Assembly: GCA_963783045.1 (NCBI GenBank)
Contig: CAWAMD010000002.1
Span: 434,001-498,000 of the forward strand
Reading direction: 5' to 3'
From: CAWAMD01 sp963783045
GTDB lineage: Bacteria > Actinomycetota > Nitriliruptoria > Nitriliruptorales > Nitriliruptoraceae
DNA: 64,000 nt
Part shown: positions 37,990 to 46,292 of the stretch, piece by piece
Position numbering within the stretch: position 1 is the stretch's first letter
Layout: every line of letters starts with the position of its first letter
Program-made: the position numbers and the translations under genes
Notes under the pieces: model-generated
Database searches by the model: none
What the model was told of the DNA's origin: nothing
What the model saw: only the letters and a program-made list of their open reading frames with translations

Positions 37990-39660
37990 TCACCTTGCGA
38001 GGTGGGCGGCGTTGCGAGCCAGGGTCAGGAAGACCTCCGGCTGAACACCAAGGTAGACCACCAGCGCCGTGGCGACGGACACACCGAAGGACAGCCCGGT
38101 CGTGACCACCGGCAGGTGCTCGACGGCGGCATCCTCGCCTTCGCCGACCTCCCCCGGCTCCTCGAGGAACATCATGCCGATGAGCCGCAGGTAGAAGAAG
38201 GCGGCGATGACGCTGCTCGCCACGCCGACGACGACCAGCCACTCGTAGTTCGCCGCCACGCCGGCCTGGAAGACGGCCAGCTTCCCGGCGAACCCGGCCG
38301 TCGGCGGGATGCCGGCGAGCGAGAGCAGCGCGACGGTCAGGATGCCGGCGAGCGTCGGCGACGTCTTGCCGAGCCCACGCAGGTCGACGAGCGCGACCTC
38401 CCCGCGACGCCGGCGTTCGATCGCGATGACCGCCCCGAAGGCCGCCACCACCGTCACGGCGTAGGTGAGCAGGTACCACAGGGTCGCCGACATGCCCGCG
38501 GCGGACCCGGCCACGATCCCGATGACGGCATAGCCGGCATGGGCGATCGACGAGTACGCCAGCACGCGCTTCACGTCCCGCTGGACGATCGCCACGATCG
38601 CGCCGTACAGCATCGTGATCGCGCCGAGGACGGCGAGCATCGGCACCCAGTAGCTCTCGAACCGGCCGAACGCGAGCAGGTAGAGGCGGAGCACCGCGGC
38701 GAACCCGGCGGCCTTCGTCGCGGCTGCCATGAAGGCCGTCACGTTCGTCGGCGAGCCCTGGTACACGTCCGGCGTCCACATCTGGAACGGCACGATGGCG
38801 ATCTTGAAGCCGATGCCGACCGTCACGAGGGCGAGGCCGACGATCCCGACCCGCGCCGGGGTCGTCACGAGCCCGAGGCCGTCGCTGATGGCGCCGAGGT
38901 CGAGGGATCCCGTCGCGATGTAGATGAGCGCCATGCCGTAGAGCAGGACCGCCGAGGCCACCGCCCCCATGACGAAGTACTTGATCCCGGCCTCCTGCGA
39001 CCGGCGGTCGCGCCGGGCGAGACCGGCCAGGATGTACAGCGCGATGGACAGCGTCTCGAGCGCGACGAACAGCATGATGAGGTCGCCGGCGGCGCCGAGC
39101 AGGGCCATGCCGGTCGCCGAGAGCAGGATGAGCGGCTCGACCTCCGGCCGGTTGATCTCGCGCTCCTGGAGGTAGCCGTAGCCGATCGGGATGACGAGCA
39201 GCACCGTCACGTACACCGACAGGCGGGTGAACAGGGAGATGCCGTCGACGGCGACCGACCCCTGCATGTGCATGGACGCCTGCGAGGCGCCGCCACCACC
39301 GGCGGTGGCCATGATGGCCGCGTACTGCCAGACGCTCATCGCCAGCGCAGCGGCGGCGGACAGGGTCGCGATCCAGGCCGGGATCAGCTGGGGGCGCGCC
39401 CCGAAGGCGACGGTCACGGCGATGCCCAGGGCCCCCATCGCGACGGCCAGCGCCCCGGGCAGGGCGAAGCCGGCGGTCACGAGCCAGACGCCGACGGCGA
39501 TCGCGCCGGCGCCGGCGATCGAGGCGACGATCAGCCGGTGACGGCCGGCGACGGCCATCATCATCAGCACCAGCGCCGTCGCGGCGACGAGGAGCTCGGG
39601 CGCGAAGGACGACCAGGCGACGTCCGGCGCCCCGACGGTGGTCTGCTGTGCGAGAAGCAT
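37990..39660 (-). CDS. nuoN: NADH-quinone oxidoreductase subunit N (14-gene operon)
   Basis: Antiporter-like pump subunit, 556 residues, with about 14 helices and a longer N-terminus than the copy at 24410-25879. Motifs PFQMWTPDVYQGSPTNVTAFM and RVLAYSSIAHAGYAVIG are conserved. A short Met/Gly/Ala-rich loop lies near residue 120 (GGGGASQASMHMQGS). Start ATG at 39660, 10 bases after nuoM. Confidence 0.95.
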   Translation of the reverse strand: MLLAQQTTVGAPDVAWSSFAPELLVAATALVLMMMAVAGRHRLIVASIAGAGAIAVGVWLVTAGFALPGALAVAMGALGIAVTVAFGARPQLIPAWIATLSAAAALAMSVWQYAAIMATAGGGGASQASMHMQGSVAVDGISLFTRLSVYVTVLLVIPIGYGYLQEREINRPEVEPLILLSATGMALLGAAGDLIMLFVALETLSIALYILAGLARRDRRSQEAGIKYFVMGAVASAVLLYGMALIYIATGSLDLGAISDGLGLVTTPARVGIVGLALVTVGIGFKIAIVPFQMWTPDVYQGSPTNVTAFMAAATKAAGFAAVLRLYLLAFGRFESYWVPMLAVLGAITMLYGAIVAIVQRDVKRVLAYSSIAHAGYAVIGIVAGSAAGMSATLWYLLTYAVTVVAAFGAVIAIERRRRGEVALVDLRGLGKTSPTLAGILTVALLSLAGIPPTAGFAGKLAVFQAGVAANYEWLVVVGVASSVIAAFFYLRLIGMMFLEEPGEVGEGEDAAVEHLPVVTTGLSFGVSVATALVVYLGVQPEVFLTLARNAAHLAR

Positions 39661-39670
39661 CGATGCGCTC

Positions 39671-41221
39671 CTAGTTGCCGGCGCCGGCGGGCCGCGCGTC
39701 CGAGGTGGTGGTTGCGGCGGGCGCCGCCGGGGCCGGGAGGACCGGGGTGGTGTCGGCGGCCTCGACGCCCATCTGGCTCAGGACACGGTCCACGGAGGGC
39801 TGGACGGTCCGGTAGAGCGGTTGCGGGTAGATCCCGATGGCCACGATGAGCACGACGAGCGGGACCATCACGCCGATCTCGAGCGGCTTGAGGTCGGCGG
39901 TGTTCTCGTTGTCGGCGCCCTCGAGCGGACCGTGGAAGAGGCGCTGGTAGGCCCACAGCAGGTAGAGGGCCGCGAGCACCGCGCCGAAGGCGGAGAAGAT
40001 CGCCGCCCACCGGGCGACCTGGAAGGTGCCGAGCAGGATCGGGAACTCGCCGACGAACCCGTTCAGGCCGGGCAGCGCCAGCGAGGACAGCGCCACGACC
40101 AGGAACAGGCCGGCGAACACGGGGGTGCGCTTGGCGAGTCCGCCGAACGCGGCGATCTGGCGGGTGTGGCGGCGGTCGTAGAGGAACCCGATGAGGAGGA
40201 AGAGCGCCCCGGTGGACAGCCCGTGGTTGATCATCTGCACGACGCCGGCCGACGCCGAGATGCCGTTCAGGGCGAAGATGCCGAGCATCACGAAGCCCAT
40301 GTGGCTGACCGACGAGTACGCGACGAGCCGCTTGATGTCCTTCTGGATCAGCGCCACGATCGCGCCGTAGAGGATGCCGATGACCGCCAGGCCGAGCAGC
40401 CAGGGGCCCCAGTCCTTCGTGGCGTCGGGGAACAGCGGCAGCGAGTAGCGCAGCAGCCCGAAGGCACCCATCTTCAGCAGGACGCCGGCAAGGATGACCG
40501 ACCCGCCCGTCGGCGCCTCGGTGTGGGCGTCCGGGAGCCAGGTGTGCAGCGGGAAGAGCGGCACCTTCACGGCGAAGGCCACGAAGAACGCTCCGAAGAG
40601 CCACTTCTGGACGACCGGCGACAGCGCGAGCTCGCGCATCGTCAGGTAGTCGAAGCTCGTGCCGCCGGTCTGCGCGTACAGGTAGAGGATCGCCACCAGC
40701 ATGAGCAGGCCGCCGAGCAGCGTGTAGAGGAAGAACTTCACCGCCGCGTAGCGCCGGTCCTTGCCGCCCCAGATCCCGATGATGAGGTACATCGGGACGA
40801 GCATGACCTCCCAGAAGACGTAGAACAGCAGCAGGTCGAGCGACATGAAGACGCCGAGGACCGCCGTCTCGAGGATGAGGAACGCCGCGAAGTAGCCCTT
40901 GACCCGCTCGGTCTTCTCCCAGGAGGACAGGAACACGAGCGGTGTCAGGAAGGTGGTCAGCAGGATCAGCACGACGCTGATTCCGTCGACGCCGAGGTGG
41001 TAGCTCGCGCCGATCGACGGGATCCAGCTGACCTGCTCGGTGAGCTGATAGTTCGCGGACCCGGCGTCGAAGCCGACCGCCATGGCCACCGAGGAGGCGA
41101 AGGCGGCCAGTGCCGCGCCGAATGCGGTCCACCGGATCGTGCGCACGTCGTCCTGACGCACGAACGCGATGATCAGCGCACCCAGCAGCGGCAGGCCGAG
41201 GGTCAGACTCAGGATGCCCAT
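39671..41221 (-). CDS. nuoM: NADH-quinone oxidoreductase subunit M (14-gene operon)
   Basis: Antiporter-like pump subunit, 516 residues. FWEVMLVPMYLIIGIWGGKD, PLHTWLPDAHTEAPTGGSVI and RLVAYSSVSHMGFVMLG mark the NuoM family. The C-terminal ~40 residues (after about 475) are polar and Ala/Pro/Thr-rich. The ATG at 41221 follows the nuoL stop by 3 bases. Confidence 0.96.
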   Translation of the reverse strand: MGILSLTLGLPLLGALIIAFVRQDDVRTIRWTAFGAALAAFASSVAMAVGFDAGSANYQLTEQVSWIPSIGASYHLGVDGISVVLILLTTFLTPLVFLSSWEKTERVKGYFAAFLILETAVLGVFMSLDLLLFYVFWEVMLVPMYLIIGIWGGKDRRYAAVKFFLYTLLGGLLMLVAILYLYAQTGGTSFDYLTMRELALSPVVQKWLFGAFFVAFAVKVPLFPLHTWLPDAHTEAPTGGSVILAGVLLKMGAFGLLRYSLPLFPDATKDWGPWLLGLAVIGILYGAIVALIQKDIKRLVAYSSVSHMGFVMLGIFALNGISASAGVVQMINHGLSTGALFLLIGFLYDRRHTRQIAAFGGLAKRTPVFAGLFLVVALSSLALPGLNGFVGEFPILLGTFQVARWAAIFSAFGAVLAALYLLWAYQRLFHGPLEGADNENTADLKPLEIGVMVPLVVLIVAIGIYPQPLYRTVQPSVDRVLSQMGVEAADTTPVLPAPAAPAATTTSDARPAGAGN

Positions 41222-41224
41222 CGG

Positions 41225-43270
41225 TTACCTCACCTGGAACAGAAGGACGGCGACGAGGACCACCGCGCCGAGCACGAGGCTCGCGACGTAGCCGCGCACC
41301 AGGCCGGTCTGGGCCCGTCGCGTGTAGCGGGCAGAGAACGTGGAGAGTGAACCGGCGCCGTTGACCACCCCGTCGATGACGGTGCGGTCGAACCACGCCA
41401 GGCCCTCGGCGACCCAGCCACCGAAGGTGACGAAGATGGCCTGGTAGAGCTCGTCGACGAAGAACTTGCGCTCCATCAGCTCGGCGAAGCGGCCACGGAT
41501 CGGCTCGGAGATCTGGCCGGCCTCCATCGGCTTGCGCATGTACGCGAACCAGGCCGCGCCGATGCCGACGATGGCGGCGATCACGGAGATGGCGATGAGC
41601 GCCGGCTCCCCGAGCGCACCGCCCTCGGCGAAGCCGACCCCCTCGATCGAGGCGACGGCCGGGGCAAGCCAGTGGAAGAACGGGCCTTCGTGGGTCCAGT
41701 TCAGGAGGAACCCACCGACGACGGACAGGATGCCGAGCACGACGAGCGGACCGGTCATGGTCCACGGCGACTCGTGCGGATGCAGGTGTGTGACGTGGGC
41801 GTCCTGGGACGACGGCGCCGGGCCGGTCTCGTCGCTCGCCGGTGGCGGCGAGGCGTGCGGGTCGGACACGGCCTCCCCGGCCGTCCAGCGTGGCTTGCCG
41901 AGGAAGATCAGGAAGAACCAGCGGCTCATGTAGAAGGCCGTCAGGGCCGCCGTGATCACGCCGAGCAGCCACACCCAGAAGAACCCGTGGTCGTAGGCGG
42001 ACGACAGGATCTGGTCCTTCGAGAAGAAGCCGGCGAAGGGCGGCAGGCCGCTGATGGCCAGCCACGCCGCTCCGGCCGTCCAGAACGTCACGGGCATGAC
42101 CTTGCGCAGTCCGCCCATCTTCCAGATGTCGGTGCGGTTCGCCATGGCGTGCATCACCGAGCCGGCGGCGAGGAAGAGCAGTCCCTTGAAGAAGGCGTGG
42201 GTGACGAGATGGAAGACGCCGGAGCTGAACGCCCCGACTCCCACGCCGACGAACATGTAGCCGAGCTGCGACACCGTCGAGTAGGCGAGGATCTTCTTGA
42301 TGTCGTCCTGGCGGATGGCGATCAGAGCGGCGAGCAGGGCCGTGGCCACGCCGATCCAGGCGATGATCTCCATGCCGCCGAGCGACTGCACGACGAGCGG
42401 CGAGGTGCGGGCGAACAGGTAGACGCCGGCGGTCACCATGGTGGCGGCGTGGATCAGGGCCGAGACGGGGGTCGGGCCCGCCATGGCGTCGGGCAGCCAG
42501 ACGTACAGCGGGATCTGTGCCGACTTCGCGGTGGCGCCGCCGAGCAGGAGCAGCACGATGGCCAGGGCGTACCCGCCGGAGAGCTGCCCGGCGCCGGGCA
42601 GCACGTCGGTGAAGGCGAGGCTGCCGAAGAGGTTGAAGATCAGGAACATCCCGATCATGAAGGAGACGTCACCGACCCGGTTGGTGATGAACGCCTTCTT
42701 CGCCGCGCTGGCGAACTCGCGGTTCTCGAACCAGAACCCGATGAGCAGGTACGAGGACAGCCCGACGAGCTCCCAGCCGAGGAACAGCCCGAGGAAGTTC
42801 GAGCCGAGCACGAGCATGAGCATCGAGAACAGGAACAGGTTCAGGTAGGAGAAGAAGCGCTCGTAGCGCTCGTCGCCGTGCATGTACCCGAGCGAGTAGA
42901 TGTGGATCAGCGAGCCGACCCCGGTCACGACGAGCAGCATGACGACCGTGAGGTGGTCGATCAGCAGGTCGAGGGTGACGGTGAAGCTCCCGGCGCTGAT
43001 CCAGGTGAACATCGGCCGGATGTGGGTCGCGCCGTCGCCGATGAGCTGCAGCCAGATGGCGACGGAGACGGCGAAGCTGGCCAGCGCGGCACCGATGGCG
43101 ATCCACGCCGTCTTCTCGCGCAGCGGCTTTCGCAGCGCGAGGACCGCCACGAAGCCGAGCAGCGGGAAGGCCGGGATGAGCCAGGCGAGGCCGACGGCGC
43201 CCGTGGTCGTGGTGACCACGTGCTCCATCGCCTTGTGGCCCGCTTCCTGTGCGAGGAGGAGGTTCGTCAC
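41225..43270 (-). CDS. nuoL: NADH-quinone oxidoreductase subunit L (14-gene operon)
   Basis: Largest pump subunit, 681 residues. It contains GWELVGLSSYLLIGFWFENR, PLYVWLPDAMAGPTPVSALI, KKILAYSTVSQLGYMFVG and FFSKDQIL. A His/Ser/Pro-rich loop (about 465-500) lies between the last pump helices and the lateral helix. The start is GTG at 43270, 4 bases past nuoK. Confidence 0.96.
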   Translation of the reverse strand: MTNLLLAQEAGHKAMEHVVTTTTGAVGLAWLIPAFPLLGFVAVLALRKPLREKTAWIAIGAALASFAVSVAIWLQLIGDGATHIRPMFTWISAGSFTVTLDLLIDHLTVVMLLVVTGVGSLIHIYSLGYMHGDERYERFFSYLNLFLFSMLMLVLGSNFLGLFLGWELVGLSSYLLIGFWFENREFASAAKKAFITNRVGDVSFMIGMFLIFNLFGSLAFTDVLPGAGQLSGGYALAIVLLLLGGATAKSAQIPLYVWLPDAMAGPTPVSALIHAATMVTAGVYLFARTSPLVVQSLGGMEIIAWIGVATALLAALIAIRQDDIKKILAYSTVSQLGYMFVGVGVGAFSSGVFHLVTHAFFKGLLFLAAGSVMHAMANRTDIWKMGGLRKVMPVTFWTAGAAWLAISGLPPFAGFFSKDQILSSAYDHGFFWVWLLGVITAALTAFYMSRWFFLIFLGKPRWTAGEAVSDPHASPPPASDETGPAPSSQDAHVTHLHPHESPWTMTGPLVVLGILSVVGGFLLNWTHEGPFFHWLAPAVASIEGVGFAEGGALGEPALIAISVIAAIVGIGAAWFAYMRKPMEAGQISEPIRGRFAELMERKFFVDELYQAIFVTFGGWVAEGLAWFDRTVIDGVVNGAGSLSTFSARYTRRAQTGLVRGYVASLVLGAVVLVAVLLFQVR

Positions 43271-43274
43271 GGCG

Positions 43275-43574
43275 TCACCACTTCAGGAGGTTGGGGGCGT
43301 CCACGTCGAGCGTGCCGCGCCGGTAGAAGACGTTGACGATGAGCGCCAGGCCCACCACGACCTCGGCGGCCGCCACCACGATGACGAAGAACACGAACAC
43401 CTGGCCGTCGGCGCCGCCCCAGAGCCGGGCAGCCGACGCCAGCGACAGGTTGACCGCGTTCAGCATCAGCTCGACGCACATGAACAGCACGATGGCGTTC
43501 CGGCGGATGAGCACGCCCGTCAGGCCGATGCTGAACAGGATCGCCGAGACGGCGAAGTAGTAACCGATCGGCAT
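43275..43574 (-). CDS. nuoK: NADH-quinone oxidoreductase subunit K (14-gene operon)
   Basis: Small three-helix proton-channel subunit, 99 residues. It starts MPIGYYFAVSAILFSIG at the ATG at 43574; the longer open frame inside nuoJ is not used. FMCVELMLNAVNLSLASAA and FVIVVAAAEVVVGLALI carry the two conserved buried glutamates. The nuoJ stop and this start share one base (TGATG). Confidence 0.96.
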   Translation of the reverse strand: MPIGYYFAVSAILFSIGLTGVLIRRNAIVLFMCVELMLNAVNLSLASAARLWGGADGQVFVFFVIVVAAAEVVVGLALIVNVFYRRGTLDVDAPNLLKW

Positions 43575-44374
43575 CAGTCGTTCTCCGTGTCGTCGCGACG
43601 GTCCTCGGTCCCGTGCCACTCGTTCGCCTCGCCGGCGCCGGGCTCGCCCTCCGGACCGGTGCTGGTGCGTGCCCCGATGAGCGCGCCGACCTGCTCAACG
43701 TCCTCGTCCGTCGGCCGGCGGCCGGTGGGCTCGTAGGCCGGGTCGTCGCCGGGGGGCGGGTCGTTGCGGCGCCCGAGGATGAGCGCGCCGATGGTGGCGA
43801 CCGTCAGCAGCAGGGCGGCGGCCTCGAACGGGAACGTGTAGCGGTTGAACAGCCGGCCGGCGACGAAGCCCACGGAGCCGTTGCGACTGTTCACGAGCGC
43901 CTCGTCGAGCCCGACGCAGGGCTGCGCCGACGAGGACGGGTTGGTCTGCTCCGCCGCCTGCCCGCCGCACCTCGACGCAGCCGACGTGTAGGTCCCGGCG
44001 AACGCGAACAGCAGGAGCCCGGCGAGCGCGGCGCCACCGAGCCCGGCCGCGACCTTGTGCCAGGTCTTCAGGTCGAAGAGCAGGTCGTCACGGTCGACAC
44101 CGAGCAGCATGATCACGAACAGGAAGAGCACGACGATCGCGCCGGCGTAGACGATGACCTGGATGATGCCGAGGAACTGGGACTGCACCAGCAGGTACAT
44201 CCCCGCGATGGCGAGGAGGTTCAGCACCAGCATCAACGCCGCGTGGACGATGTTCCTCATCGTGATGACGGCGAGGGCGGAGCCGACCGCCAGCACGGCG
44301 ATGATCCAGAAGCCCACGGCTTCCGCGGTCGCGTTGGACGTGGCGGCCTGGCCCGCCTGGGCGAGTAGCAGCAT
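43574..44374 (-). CDS. nuoJ: NADH-quinone oxidoreductase subunit J (14-gene operon)
   Basis: Five-helix membrane subunit, 266 residues, longer than usual (about 165-200). FLGIIQVIVYAGAIVVLFLFVIMLLG is the conserved helix 3, giving the proton-path bend. A loop with two cysteines (near residues 136 and 153) is periplasmic or surface-exposed. The last ~65 residues are polar and acidic (TGRRPTDEDVEQ), outside the membrane. One-base overlap with nuoI. Confidence 0.94.
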   Translation of the reverse strand: MLLLAQAGQAATSNATAEAVGFWIIAVLAVGSALAVITMRNIVHAALMLVLNLLAIAGMYLLVQSQFLGIIQVIVYAGAIVVLFLFVIMLLGVDRDDLLFDLKTWHKVAAGLGGAALAGLLLFAFAGTYTSAASRCGGQAAEQTNPSSSAQPCVGLDEALVNSRNGSVGFVAGRLFNRYTFPFEAAALLLTVATIGALILGRRNDPPPGDDPAYEPTGRRPTDEDVEQVGALIGARTSTGPEGEPGAGEANEWHGTEDRRDDTEND

Positions 44375-45108
44375 CAGACGCGCCCTTCCCCGCTCGAGGT
44401 GTGCTTCTCGCCGCCGACGAAGGCCGGATCCTCAGGGATGGCCTTCGTGGACGGCAGCGTGCCGGTCGGCACCACGTCGCTGGCGCGCTTCGCCGGCGCG
44501 TTGCGGGCGGGCTCGTAGTCGCCACCGTGGAGGTTCGGCGGGCTGACGGCCAGACCGCCGTAGTAGTTCATCCCCCGCTCGCGGACCTCCGCGTCGGTCT
44601 GGGGCGTGTCCTGGGTGCCGGGAGGCAGCGGCGCGAGCAGCTGCTCCTTCGTCCAGATCAGACCGGCGCGCTTGTCGAACGAGAACTCGTACTCGTGCGT
44701 CATCGTGAGCGCCCGGGTCGGGCACGCCTCGATGCACAGGCCGCAGAGGATGCACCGGTTGTAGTTGATCTGGTAGTCCTCGGCGTACCGCTCGCCCGGC
44801 GAGTACCGCGCCTCGAGGGTGTTCTGGGCGCCCTGGACGTAGATCGCGTCGGCCGGGCAGGCCCAGGCGCACAGCTCGCACCCGATGCACTTCTCGAGCC
44901 CGTCCGCGTAGCGGTTGAGCTGGTGGCGTCCGTGGAAGCGCGGCGCGACGGGGCGCGGCTTCTCCGGGTACTGCGCCGTCTCGGGCTTCTTGAACATCGT
45001 GCGCAGCGGCACGGCGAAGCCACGGCCGAGAACCGTCCGGGTCAGGGCCAGCCACACCAGCCCGATCAGGACGATGACGGCGATGAACGATGCGACCGCG
45101 TCTGGCAT
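44374..45108 (-). CDS. nuoI: NADH-quinone oxidoreductase subunit I (14-gene operon)
   Basis: Electron-transfer subunit of 244 residues. Cys74/77/80/84 and Cys119/122/125/129 bind clusters N6a and N6b (CIGCELCAWACP and CILCGLCIEACP). Residues 7-23 (SFIAVIVLIGLVWLALT) form a predicted membrane helix ahead of the amphipathic attachment region, an extra anchor. After about residue 150 it has a polar tail but none of the basic modules seen in the other NuoI. One-base overlap with nuoH. Confidence 0.96.
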   Translation of the reverse strand: MPDAVASFIAVIVLIGLVWLALTRTVLGRGFAVPLRTMFKKPETAQYPEKPRPVAPRFHGRHQLNRYADGLEKCIGCELCAWACPADAIYVQGAQNTLEARYSPGERYAEDYQINYNRCILCGLCIEACPTRALTMTHEYEFSFDKRAGLIWTKEQLLAPLPPGTQDTPQTDAEVRERGMNYYGGLAVSPPNLHGGDYEPARNAPAKRASDVVPTGTLPSTKAIPEDPAFVGGEKHTSSGEGRV

Positions 45109-46292
45109 CAGGCGGTCACCTCCCTGGTGTCAGTGGAGACGGGCGGCGTGGGCGAGGACCCACGGCGCGCGAACAGCGGCGCGACGAGATAGAGCACGAG
45201 GGCGAGGAAGACCCCGACACCGGCGATGGCCAGCCGCGCGTTGCTCGCGAAGTTCTGGTTCACGAGCACCATGGCCGCGGTGACCAGCACCCAGACGAGG
45301 CCCGTGGGGATCAGGACCTTCCAGCCCAGGTTCATCAGCTTGTCGTAGCGCATGCGGGGCAGCGCGGCGCGCAGCAGCACGAAGAAGACGATGAAGATCA
45401 GCGTCTTCAACATGAACCAGATGATCGGGAAGATCCACGAGATGCTGCTCGGACCGAACACCGGTCCGGCCGGGCCGCCGAGGAACAGCGTCACGACCAT
45501 CGCGGACATGGTCACCACGTTCATGAACTCGGCGAGCATGAACATCCCGAAGCGCATGCCCGAGTACTCGGTGTGGAAACCACCGACGAGCTCGCCCTCG
45601 GCCTCGGCGAGGTCGAAGGGGGGACGGCCGGCCTCGGCGACCATCCCGATGACGAACAGCACGAAGGCGGGGAACAGCGGGATCGCGTACCAGTTCGGGA
45701 CGCCCTGGAAGATCCCGGGCTGGGTCGCCTGGGCGTGCACGATGTCGGAGACCCGCAGCGAGCCCGTGTAGATGAAGACGCTCGCGACCGCGAGGCCCTG
45801 GGCGATCTCGTAGCTGATCATCTGGGCGCTCGAGCGGACGCCGCCCATGAGCGGGTACGGGGACTGCGACGACCAGCCGGCGAGGACGATCCCGTAGACG
45901 TGGATCGAGCCCATGGCGAGGAACCAGAGCACCCCGACGTTCAGGTCGGCGGCCTGCAGCGTGAAGGTCGTGTTCGCGATCGTGACCTCGCCGCCGAACG
46001 GGATGATGGCGATCGACAGGAAGCCGACGATGACGGACAGCAGCGGCGCCAGCGTGAAGAGGAACTTGTCGACCATCGACGGCGTGACGTCCTCCTTGAA
46101 GAACATCTTGATGCCGTCGACGAGCGTCTGGAGGATGCCGAGGGGGCCGACCCGGTTGGGGCCGAGGCGGTTCTGCATGAACGCGACGATGCGGCGTTCC
46201 GCCCAGATCAGCATGGCCGTGGTCAGCAGGAAGAGCAGGAACACCGCGACCGTGCGGAGCAGGTGGACCCAGATGGGGAACGACTCGGTCAT
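45108..46292 (-). CDS. nuoH: NADH-quinone oxidoreductase subunit H (14-gene operon)
   Basis: Quinone-chamber membrane subunit, 394 residues. WAERRIVAFMQNRLGPNRVGP, LVDGIKMFFKEDVTPS and EAGRPPFDLAEAEGELVGGF are the family signatures, including the acidic residues lining the quinone tunnel. It overlaps the nuoG stop by 4 bases and nuoI by 1. Confidence 0.97.
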   Translation of the reverse strand: MTESFPIWVHLLRTVAVFLLFLLTTAMLIWAERRIVAFMQNRLGPNRVGPLGILQTLVDGIKMFFKEDVTPSMVDKFLFTLAPLLSVIVGFLSIAIIPFGGEVTIANTTFTLQAADLNVGVLWFLAMGSIHVYGIVLAGWSSQSPYPLMGGVRSSAQMISYEIAQGLAVASVFIYTGSLRVSDIVHAQATQPGIFQGVPNWYAIPLFPAFVLFVIGMVAEAGRPPFDLAEAEGELVGGFHTEYSGMRFGMFMLAEFMNVVTMSAMVVTLFLGGPAGPVFGPSSISWIFPIIWFMLKTLIFIVFFVLLRAALPRMRYDKLMNLGWKVLIPTGLVWVLVTAAMVLVNQNFASNARLAIAGVGVFLALVLYLVAPLFARRGSSPTPPVSTDTREVTA

